Below, piece after piece: positions 57,266 through 64,000 of a DNA stretch of 64,000 nt. The stretch is from Microbulbifer donghaiensis (GTDB lineage Bacteria > Pseudomonadota > Gammaproteobacteria > Pseudomonadales > Cellvibrionaceae). Made by a program: the position numbers and the translations under genes. The notes under the pieces were generated by a model. It was not told the origin of the DNA. It saw nothing but the letters and a program-made list of their open reading frames with translations, and searched no databases. The DNA is taken from contig NZ_FQVA01000003.1 of NCBI RefSeq assembly GCF_900129095.1, positions 334,166-398,165 of the forward strand, in the 5' to 3' direction. Positions within the stretch are counted from its first letter, which is position 1. Every line of letters starts with the position of its first letter.

Positions 57266-59233
57266 TCAGGCGCCGACCGTCGCCTTCAGCGGTGTAACAT
57301 TGTCCGCCTGCGGCGCCGGTGCCACCGGTTGCGGCGCCGAGCTGCTCTGGCGCAGCAGATCCTCGAGCGAGGTCAAGGCGCTGTCGTTGCGCAGTATCTC
57401 TTCCTCCAGGGCGCGCAGGTCGGTGCGCTTGCTCTGGGTCTTCTGCTTCAGCTCGGTGAGCTTGATCAGGTGCCGGTTTAGCAGGTGTTTCTGATACTGC
57501 ACATGCTGCTTCAGCGGCTCCAGCGTCTGATCCAGCCAGCCGTCGGCCGCGGAGATCATCTGGCTGTACAGGCGCCCCACCTCACTGGCGAGGGTGGCCA
57601 GGAAACGCTCGGTGAGCCGGTTGCGCCGCGCCAGCAGCAGTTGTGGCGAGCGACGCAGCTGCGCCGCCTGGCGGTGCAGGCCGCGCAGTGCCAAACGGAA
57701 ACTGCGAATACTGAAATGCTGATCCCTGGAGTCGAGATTTTTCAGGGTTGAGCGTTCAAAGATGGCATCTACAAGGCGGTTGGCCTGGTCCACTTCGCGC
57801 TCAAGGTTGGACAGCTGGTGATCCACCCCTTCCATAAAGCCATCGATGGCCTTGGCCAGCCCCAGCGGGGTCCAGCGCTCGTGCAGGGCGCGACTGGTAT
57901 CGTCGATCAGCACCTGCAATTGCTGGCTGGAAATCGGTGCCATCAGCGAGGCGCGCTGGCGGCCCAGCATGCGCTGGCTCGATTTGAGCGTCAGTAACTC
58001 CTGGTGGCAGAGCTTGTGCTGCTCGCGCACCGTCTGCTGCAACTGCGCCAGCTCGGCCAGCTGCTCGGAGCTGGTCGTGGTGTTGCGCTGCAGGTGGGTC
58101 AGCGCAGCGCGGCCACTGTTCAGGCGGCGCTTAAGCAGATCGCGGGTATCCGCCATCAGGGTCAGCGCCTGGTGCAGGGAGCGGTGTTCCGCAACCTTCT
58201 GGCGATGCTCCATCAGGCGCTGCACCAGCAGCTTTTCAAACTCGGCAAAGCGGCTCTGTTGCAGCAACTCCGGATCCTGCTGCTGGCGCGCCAGCAACGC
58301 CTTTTTCGCCGACACCCCCACGACGCTGTCCAGTGGCAGCGCCAGCAGTTTGCTCACTTGGGCGCGCATCTGCCGCACCAGCAATTCCGGATCCTCGTCC
58401 GGGTCATCCCACATGGCATCAATCTTGTTCAGCAGCGCCATCACCGCCGTGCCGCGATGTTCGCGCAGCGGCACCAGGTGGGTTTCCCACATATTCAGAT
58501 CGGTGCCGCTGACACCCGCATCCGCGGCCAGCAGGAAGGCCACGGCCTGCGCGCTGGGCAGCGTGCTCAGGGTCAGTTCCGGCTCGTTGCCGAGCGCATT
58601 CAGTCCCGGCGTATCGATGATGCGCAGCCCCTGAGTGAGCAGCGGATGTGGCAGGCAGATCAGCGCGTAGCGCCAGGCCGGAATCTCAACCAGCTTGCCC
58701 TTGCCGTCCAGGTGGCGGCGATCGAAGCCATAGCGCGCCGCCTCTTCCGGCGTCACCGACTTGCTCGCAGCCACTTTCATCAGCGCCTGGCGGGTACCGT
58801 CGGCGTCATTGGCATCGAATTCGTGAGTGACCCATTTCTGCGGTATGCGGCGGAAGCTCTCGAGACTGGTATTGGTTGCCAGTGTCTCGATCGGCAACAG
58901 ACGCAGGCTGGCCTGCGCACCGCCGTCACTGAAGATCTCGGTCGGGCACATGGTGGTGCGCCCCGGCTTGGACGGCAGCAGCCGCTTGCCGTAGGTGTGC
59001 GACAGCAGCGCGTTGATCAGTTCGGTCTTGCCGCGGGAAAACTCACCCACCAGGGCCAGCGTGAATTGGTCCTCGGCGAGCAGCGCGCGCGCCTGCTGTA
59101 CGACCTGGCGCGCGCCGGCGGAGTTGGGGAAATGTTCCTGGAGCCAGATGTTGAAAGTGGCAAACTGGCGATCCAGGGCCTTTTTCCAGCGGTCATAGTC
59201 GGCAATATGCTGGCGCAAGATGGCGTCTTCCAT
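57266..59233 (-). CDS. Dynamin-like GTPase
   Basis: A 655-residue protein with a complete dynamin-type GTPase domain: G1 GEFSRGKT (63-70), G2 in GRTTMCPTEI (91-100), G3 DTPG (207-210) and G4 NKID (269-272). A long helical region rich in Gln, Leu and Arg follows (about 340-640), suggesting a stalk. No membrane helix is evident, though a basic or amphipathic paddle could bind lipid. Bacterial relatives remodel membranes or respond to phage and envelope stress. The gene is flanked by metX and yggT, which are neighbours in Pseudomonas, so it looks inserted. Confidence 0.87.
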   Translation of the reverse strand: MEDAILRQHIADYDRWKKALDRQFATFNIWLQEHFPNSAGARQVVQQARALLAEDQFTLALVGEFSRGKTELINALLSHTYGKRLLPSKPGRTTMCPTEIFSDGGAQASLRLLPIETLATNTSLESFRRIPQKWVTHEFDANDADGTRQALMKVAASKSVTPEEAARYGFDRRHLDGKGKLVEIPAWRYALICLPHPLLTQGLRIIDTPGLNALGNEPELTLSTLPSAQAVAFLLAADAGVSGTDLNMWETHLVPLREHRGTAVMALLNKIDAMWDDPDEDPELLVRQMRAQVSKLLALPLDSVVGVSAKKALLARQQQDPELLQQSRFAEFEKLLVQRLMEHRQKVAEHRSLHQALTLMADTRDLLKRRLNSGRAALTHLQRNTTTSSEQLAELAQLQQTVREQHKLCHQELLTLKSSQRMLGRQRASLMAPISSQQLQVLIDDTSRALHERWTPLGLAKAIDGFMEGVDHQLSNLEREVDQANRLVDAIFERSTLKNLDSRDQHFSIRSFRLALRGLHRQAAQLRRSPQLLLARRNRLTERFLATLASEVGRLYSQMISAADGWLDQTLEPLKQHVQYQKHLLNRHLIKLTELKQKTQSKRTDLRALEEEILRNDSALTSLEDLLRQSSSAPQPVAPAPQADNVTPLKATVGA

Positions 59234-59385
59234 GTAACGGTGTTCTTCTTATTTACTGCACAGCGAATTTCGAGCCGGCTATTGTCGGCCAAGACAAGGG
59301 ATTATAGAAGCGCTGGGCCGCAATTGTTGCGACCCAGTGCGCGGGAAACGGATAGTGGCGGCGACGGACTGAACCAGAGCTCCCC

Positions 59386-59994
59386 CTAAAAGCCGGGGAT
59401 ATGCCAGAACAGGCTGTAGACGAAGGCGGGCATATTGGCCATCTGCGCGAATCCAAACAGCAGCTTGTCTGCCACGGTCAGCAGGATAAATACGAAGATG
59501 GGGCTGATATCGATCATGCCCAGCGGCGGGATCAACTTGCGCACCGGCGCACAGAAAGGTTCAAGCACCTGGCGCAGCAGCATCAGCGCCGGGTGACCAC
59601 TGTGAGGCGCAATCCAGCTGAAGATAATCGAGATCAGCATGCCCACGAAAACGATTGCGATCACCGTCATGACGCAGCCGATCAGCGACCACAGCAGTGC
59701 GCTGAGCGGGTTGAACAGGCCGGCACCGGCAAGCAGGCCGCAGCCGATAATCATCACCAGCCCCACCAACAATGCCAGCACCACCGATGCCATATCGATG
59801 CCGAACATGCCCGGAATCAACTTGCGCAGCGGCAGCAGCAGCGGATTGGTGACCTTGACGATGCCCTGGGAAATCGGGTTGTAGAAATCCGCGCGCGCGA
59901 GCTGCAGCAGGAAGCGCATCAGCACCGCGAACAGGTAGAGAATGCCCAGGGTGGCCAACAGGAAGACGCCGATATTGCTGAAGGTGTTTACCAT
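59386..59994 (-). CDS. yggT: YggT family membrane protein
   Basis: A 202-residue inner-membrane protein made of two YGGT repeats, each with two membrane helices. Both halves carry the family segment: ADFYNPISQGIVKVTNPLLLPLRKLIP near 34-60 and the similar LRQVLEPFCAPVRKLIPP near 138-155. The function is unclear, with osmotic-stress and cell-division links proposed. It follows proC, as in most proteobacteria. Confidence 0.93.
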   Translation of the reverse strand: MVNTFSNIGVFLLATLGILYLFAVLMRFLLQLARADFYNPISQGIVKVTNPLLLPLRKLIPGMFGIDMASVVLALLVGLVMIIGCGLLAGAGLFNPLSALLWSLIGCVMTVIAIVFVGMLISIIFSWIAPHSGHPALMLLRQVLEPFCAPVRKLIPPLGMIDISPIFVFILLTVADKLLFGFAQMANMPAFVYSLFWHIPGF

Positions 59995-60057
59995 CGAAAA
60001 TCCCTTTGGGGTGGCAAAGCGCGGCGCTTGTTGCGCCGCATAATTTATTGAATTTGA

Positions 60058-60885
60058 TTACTGATCCAGCTCGCGCGCCATTTCCGCCGCGCGCTCGGCG
60101 CAGTCGCGCATCGCCTGCTCCACCAGCTCCGGCAGGCCGCCGCTCTGGAAGCGCCTGATGGCGCGCTCGGTGGTGCCGTTCGGAGACATCACATTGCGTT
60201 TCAGCTGCGCGACATCCACATCGCTGGCCACCGCCAGTTTCGCCGCCCCCAGAGCCGTTTGCAAGGTGAGCCGCTCGGCGTCGGCGCGCTGCATGCCCGC
60301 CTTTTCCGCCGCGTCGATCATCGACTCCATAAACTGGAAGTAGTAGGCCGGGCCGGAACCGGACACCGCGATCACCTGGTCGATACCGGATTCCTCATCC
60401 ACCCACAGGGCAATGCCCACGGCTTCGGCCATCTGCTCGGCGATCTTTTTCTGCGCGGCGCTGACGCCGTCGCCGGCGTAGAGGCCGGTGACACCGGTAC
60501 CGACCAGCGCCGGGGTGTTCGGCATGGCGCGCACGATCGGCACGCCGGCGCCGAGCCAGCGCTGGTAAGCGGACAGCGGTATGCCCGCCGCCAGCGTGAT
60601 CACCAGCGGTTTGCGATCACTCACTATCTGCGCCAGCGACTCGCACAGTTCCTTCATGACCTGCGGCTTGACCGACAGCACCAGCACCTCCGCCTCCGCC
60701 ACTGCGGCGGCGTTGTCGGTCGCCACCTGCACTCCGGTATGCGCGGCGAAGTCGGCGAGTTTCTGCTCGTTGCGGCCGGTGGCGACGATTTTGTCTGCCG
60801 GATAGCCGCTGGCCACCAGCCCGCCGATCACCGCGCCGGCCATATTGCCGGCGCCACCGATAAATACCATTTTCTCTTTTGCCAC
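60058..60885 (-). CDS. proC: Pyrroline-5-carboxylate reductase
   Basis: The last step of proline synthesis, reducing pyrroline-5-carboxylate with NADPH. The open frame extends to 60960, but GGGAGG lies just before a GTG at 60885, giving MAKEKMVFIGGAGNMAGAVI and 275 residues. That matches family length. The Rossmann motif FIGGAGNMA and the C-terminal signature VMSPNGTTERAIRRFQSGG are clear. It lies 20 bp after yggS. Confidence 0.97.
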   Translation of the reverse strand: MAKEKMVFIGGAGNMAGAVIGGLVASGYPADKIVATGRNEQKLADFAAHTGVQVATDNAAAVAEAEVLVLSVKPQVMKELCESLAQIVSDRKPLVITLAAGIPLSAYQRWLGAGVPIVRAMPNTPALVGTGVTGLYAGDGVSAAQKKIAEQMAEAVGIALWVDEESGIDQVIAVSGSGPAYYFQFMESMIDAAEKAGMQRADAERLTLQTALGAAKLAVASDVDVAQLKRNVMSPNGTTERAIRRFQSGGLPELVEQAMRDCAERAAEMARELDQ

Positions 60886-60905
60886 TTTTACCTCCCGGTT
60901 GATCT

Positions 60906-61610
60906 CTACTGGCGCGCACCGAAAATATCTGTGCCGATTCGCACCATGGTGGCACCGCACTCGATTGCCGCTTCCATGTCACCAGACATGCCCATCGACA
61001 GGGTGTCCAGCGGCTGGTCCGGCAGTTGTACCTGCAACTGCTGTAGCAGTTCCGCCAGCCGGGCGAAGGGCTTGCGCTGCTCCGCGGCACCCTCCCGCGC
61101 CGCGGGAATTGCCATCAGGCCACGCAGCTTCAGGTTGGGCAGCTGCGCGACCGCTGCGGCCAGCCCGGCAACTTCTTCCGGTGCCGCCCCGGACTTGCTC
61201 GCTTCGCCGTCGATATTCACCTGCAGGCAGATATTCAGCGGCGGCATCTGCGTCGGTCGTTGCACCGACAGCCGCTGGGCAATTTTTAGGCGATCCACGC
61301 TGTGCACCCAGTGAAAGGCCTCCGCCGCGGCGCGGGTCTTGTTCGATTGCAGCGGTCCGATAAAGTGCCAGCAGAGCCCCCCGTCGGCCAGATCCGCCAG
61401 TTCACCCTGCTTATCCAGCGCCTCCTGCAGGTAGTTCTCGCCGAAATCGCGCTGGCCGGCCTCATAGGCCGCGCGCAGGTCCTCCGCCGGGCGCGTTTTG
61501 GATACCGCCAGCAGGGCGACTGTCGCCGGATCGCGGCCGCAGGCGCGGCAACACGCGACAATCCGCGCACGGACTGCATTCAGGTTTTCGACGACGGTGC
61601 CTTTGCGCAT
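60906..61610 (-). CDS. yggS: PLP homeostasis protein YggS
   Basis: A single-domain alanine-racemase-fold protein that binds pyridoxal phosphate and balances vitamin B6 and amino-acid pools. The ATG at 61610 gives 234 residues. The frame stays open far upstream only because it is antisense to pilT. The PLP Lys lies in LLAVSKTRP (about 37), followed by RDFGENYLQEAL and WHFIGPLQSNK. The C-terminal MGMSGDMEAAI holds the phosphate-binding residues. It is divergent from pilT, as in Pseudomonas. Confidence 0.97.
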   Translation of the reverse strand: MRKGTVVENLNAVRARIVACCRACGRDPATVALLAVSKTRPAEDLRAAYEAGQRDFGENYLQEALDKQGELADLADGGLCWHFIGPLQSNKTRAAAEAFHWVHSVDRLKIAQRLSVQRPTQMPPLNICLQVNIDGEASKSGAAPEEVAGLAAAVAQLPNLKLRGLMAIPAAREGAAEQRKPFARLAELLQQLQVQLPDQPLDTLSMGMSGDMEAAIECGATMVRIGTDIFGARQ

Positions 61611-61697
61611 ATACTGGACTCTTATCGATTTGCGGGCGATTCTACCTGAGCCCCCCTCAAGAACCATAAAAGGTAGAGAGAACAATAAGGTAGCAGT

Positions 61698-62732
61698 ATG
61701 GACATCACAGAACTCCTCGCCTTCAGCGCCAAACAGAACGCCTCGGACCTGCACCTCTCCGCCGGCCTGCCGCCGATGATCCGTGTGGACGGCGACGTGC
61801 GCCGCATCAACCTGCCGCCGATGGAGCACAAGCAGGTACACGGCCTGATCTACGAGATCATGAACGACAAGCAGCGCAAGGACTTCGAGGAGTTCCTCGA
61901 GACCGACTTCTCCTTCGAGGTGCCGGGCGTGGCGCGCTTCCGCGTCAACGCGTTCAATCACAACCGCGGCGCCGGCGCCGTATTCCGGACCATTCCTTCC
62001 AAGGTACTGACCATGGAAGACCTGGGCATGGGCCAGGTGTTCAAGCAGATCTCCGACACGCCAAGAGGCCTGGTGCTGGTGACCGGCCCCACCGGTTCCG
62101 GTAAGTCCACCTCGCTGGCGGCGATGATCGACTACATTAACGACAACAAGTACGAGCACATCCTCACCATCGAGGACCCGATCGAATTCGTGCACGAATC
62201 CAAGAAGTGCCTGGTGAACCAGCGGGAAGTGCACCGCGATACCCACGGCTTCGCCGAGGCCCTGCGCTCGGCGCTGCGTGAAGACCCGGACATCATCCTG
62301 GTGGGTGAGATGCGCGACCTGGAGACTATCCGCCTGGCGCTGACCGCGGCCGAGACCGGTCACCTGGTGTTCGGCACCCTGCACACCACCTCCGCCGCCA
62401 AGACCATCGACCGGGTAGTGGACGTTTTCCCGGCCCAGGAAAAGGCCATGGTGCGCTCGATGCTGTCGGAATCCCTGCAGGCGGTAATTTCGCAGACACT
62501 GCTGAAACGCAACGGCGGCGGCCGCGTGGCGGCGCACGAGATCATGCGCGGCACCCCGGCGATCCGCAACCTGATCCGCGAGGACAAGATCGCGCAGATG
62601 TACTCCGCCATCCAGACCGGCGCCAGCGTCGGTATGCAGACGATGGACCAGTGCCTGCAGGACCTGGTGGAAAAGCGCATCATCTCCCGCGAAGTGGCGC
62701 GCGAGAAAGCCAAGATGCCGGAGAACTTTTAA
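61698..62732 (+). CDS. pilT: Type IV pilus retraction ATPase PilT
   Basis: A hexameric motor that retracts pili for twitching motility. The 344 residues have the N-terminal PAS-like domain (about 1-95) and Walker A GPTGSGKST (about 131-139). The Asp-box, Walker B IILVGEMRD and His-box FGTLHTTSAAKTIDRVVDVFP follow, then the AIRNLIRE motif needed for retraction near 288. It is divergent from yggS. A 215-bp hairpin-rich gap separates it from pilU. Confidence 0.98.
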   Translation: MDITELLAFSAKQNASDLHLSAGLPPMIRVDGDVRRINLPPMEHKQVHGLIYEIMNDKQRKDFEEFLETDFSFEVPGVARFRVNAFNHNRGAGAVFRTIPSKVLTMEDLGMGQVFKQISDTPRGLVLVTGPTGSGKSTSLAAMIDYINDNKYEHILTIEDPIEFVHESKKCLVNQREVHRDTHGFAEALRSALREDPDIILVGEMRDLETIRLALTAAETGHLVFGTLHTTSAAKTIDRVVDVFPAQEKAMVRSMLSESLQAVISQTLLKRNGGGRVAAHEIMRGTPAIRNLIREDKIAQMYSAIQTGASVGMQTMDQCLQDLVEKRIISREVAREKAKMPENF

Positions 62733-62736
62733 CCTA

Positions 62737-62878
62737 GCGTTGAAATTATTCATCCATGAATAATTTCAACGCCGCCCGTAAAACATTGGCGGATGGCCGC
62801 CCCACGCAGTTGCGCGGAACTGCTGATGTTTTACGGGCTCGCGCCGGCTTTGCCGGCGGCGGCACATCCTTGTGCCGC
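62737..62878. repeat. Array of perfect hairpins between pilT and pilU
   Basis: Starting 4 bp past the pilT stop: a palindrome with 17-bp arms and a 2-nt centre (62737-62753/62756-62772). Next comes a cloverleaf-like unit with a 13-bp outer stem (62774-62786/62826-62838) enclosing GGCGG/CCGCC (62788-62801) and GCAGTT/AACTGC (62806-62823). GCCGGC-TTT-GCCGGC follows (62843-62857), then an 8-bp stem (62859-62878). All arms are perfect. No T run follows. Confidence 0.9.
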
Positions 62879-62947
62879 ACATCCATGCCCGCCTCCACCC
62901 ATTGCCTGGCGAGCCATTTAACGAAGAATAAAAAGCGGTAACAAATA

Positions 62948-64000
62948 ATGGAAATCGAAAGACTGTTGCAACTCGTCGTCGAGAAAGGCGCATCCGACCT
63001 CTTTATTACCGCCGGTGTGCCGCCGTCGATCAAGGTGCACGGCAAGGTGGTTCCCGCCAGCAGTACCTCGCTGACGCCCGAAAAGGCGCGCGAGCTGGTG
63101 GTCGGCATCATGAACGAAAAGCAGCGGCGCGAGTTCGCGGACAAGAAAGAGCTGAACTTCGCCATCGCCGTGCGCAATGTCGGCCGCTTCCGGGTGTCGG
63201 CCTTCTTCCAGCGCAACCTGGTGGGCATGGTGCTGCGCCGCATCGAGACCAAGATCCCAACCGTCGACGGTCTCGGCCTGCCGGACGTGCTCAAGGATCT
63301 GGCGATGACCAAGCGCGGCCTGGTCATTTTCGTGGGCGCCACCGGTACCGGTAAGTCCACCTCGCTGGCATCGATCATCGGCCACCGCAACGAGAACTCG
63401 AAGGGCCACATCATCACCATCGAGGATCCGATTGAATTCGTCCACCAGCACCGCGGCTGTATCGTCACCCAGCGCGAAGTGGGGCTGGATACCGAATCCT
63501 TCGAAGTGGCCCTGAAAAACACCCTGCGTCAGGCACCGGACGTAATCCTGATCGGTGAGGTGCGCTCGCGCGAGACCATGGACCACGCCATCGCCTTCGC
63601 CGAAACCGGCCACCTGTGCCTGTGCACCCTGCACGCCAACAACGCCAACCAGGCGCTGGACCGCATCATTCACTTCTTCCCGGCGGACCGCCACGAACAG
63701 CTGTACATGGACCTGTCGCTGAACCTGAAAGCGATGGTTGCCCAGCAGCTGGTACCGACGCCGGACGGCGACGGCCGCCGCGCCTGTCTCGAAATCATGA
63801 TCAACACCCCGCTGATGTCGGACCTGATCCGCAAGGGCGAGGTGCACAAGATGAAGGAGCTGATGAAGCGCTCCAACGAGCAGGGTATGCAGACCTTCGA
63901 CCAGGCGCTGTATGAACTCTACGACCGCGGCGAGATCACCTACGAGGACGCCCTCGCCCACGCCGACTCCGCCAACGACCTGCGCCTGATGATCAAGCTC
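62948..64000 (+). CDS. pilU: Type IV pilus ATPase PilU (cut by window end)
   Basis: A PilT paralogue that assists retraction. The frame starts at ATG 62948 (MEIERLLQLVVEKGASDLF) and is open for 351 codons to the window edge. Walker A is GATGTGKST (about 133-141), Walker B ILIGEVRSRE and the His-box LCTLHANNANQALDRIIHFFP. The PilT-type AIRNLIRE motif is replaced by PLMSDLIRKGE. The family is about 380 residues, so little is missing. The ribosome site is weak. The upstream gap carries a hairpin array. Confidence 0.97.
   Translation, partial: MEIERLLQLVVEKGASDLFITAGVPPSIKVHGKVVPASSTSLTPEKARELVVGIMNEKQRREFADKKELNFAIAVRNVGRFRVSAFFQRNLVGMVLRRIETKIPTVDGLGLPDVLKDLAMTKRGLVIFVGATGTGKSTSLASIIGHRNENSKGHIITIEDPIEFVHQHRGCIVTQREVGLDTESFEVALKNTLRQAPDVILIGEVRSRETMDHAIAFAETGHLCLCTLHANNANQALDRIIHFFPADRHEQLYMDLSLNLKAMVAQQLVPTPDGDGRRACLEIMINTPLMSDLIRKGEVHKMKELMKRSNEQGMQTFDQALYELYDRGEITYEDALAHADSANDLRLMIKL

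Noticed and set aside
60906-62753. A single 615-codon open frame on the minus strand spanning yggS and the pilT region
   Set aside because: The upstream two-thirds is antisense to pilT, whose protein is unmistakable. Only the part from 61610 encodes YggS.

Overview
The window is chromosomal DNA from a GC-rich gammaproteobacterium. Nearly every housekeeping block has the gene order I know from Pseudomonas: orn/rsgA/rhdA/psd, hemE-gltD-gltB-aroB-aroK-pilQPONM/ponA, pilGHIJ-chpA, ruvX-yqgE-tonB3-gshB, hemCDXY, ubiD-rho-trxA and hemW-rdgB-metWX-yggT-proC-yggS-pilTU. The differences in detail (no damX, no pilK/chpB, many intergenic hairpins, in-frame peptide repeats) suggest a marine relative such as Cellvibrionales/Microbulbifer rather than Pseudomonas itself. 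That placement is an inference from gene order and style, not from a search. No rRNA, tRNA, CRISPR array, prophage or intact insertion sequence was seen.

Layout. 1-3.6 kb: end of a probable queG, orn, rsgA, a rhodanese and psd. 3.7-5.0 kb: an HD-GYP-type protein with an altered HD motif. 5.2-14.6 kb (minus strand): hemE, gltD, gltB, aroB, aroK. 14.6-19.6 kb (minus): pilQPONM, the type IV pilus alignment complex and secretin, divergent from mrcA (PBP1A). 22.5-33.2 kb (minus): the Pil-Chp chemosensory system pilG-pilH-pilI-pilJ-chpA-chpC. 33.6-41.0 kb (plus): gshB, tonB3, yqgE, ruvX, hemC, hemD, hemX, hemY. 41.1-48.4 kb: an accessory stretch with a secreted alpha/beta hydrolase, a 160-bp palindromic element, a membrane-anchored S12 serine hydrolase divergent from a ToxR/CadC-like regulator, and several small genes. 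48.4-52.5 kb (minus): ubiD, an RRM protein, rho, trxA. 52.7-61.6 kb (minus): hemW, rdgB, a DUF4426 protein, metW, metX, a dynamin-like GTPase, yggT, proC, yggS. 61.7-64 kb (plus): pilT and pilU, the latter cut by the window end.

Functionally, three themes recur. Type IV pilus machinery is unusually concentrated: secretin and alignment complex, chemosensory control, a TonB linked to twitching in Pseudomonas, and the retraction ATPases all lie within about 50 kb. Tetrapyrrole genes (hemE, hemCD, hemX, hemY, hemW) are spread over three operons. Amino-acid and sulfur genes (gltBD, aroKB, metXW, proC, gshB) fill the remaining blocks.

The least explained DNA is non-coding. There are clusters of short perfect hairpins between pilT and pilU, gltD and hemE, rdgB and the DUF4426 gene, and the DUF4426 gene and metW. 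There is a 160-bp element that is almost wholly self-complementary, a set of degenerate 16-bp tandem repeats, and a small peptide-coding repeat found inside hemW and again upstream of a small membrane protein gene.
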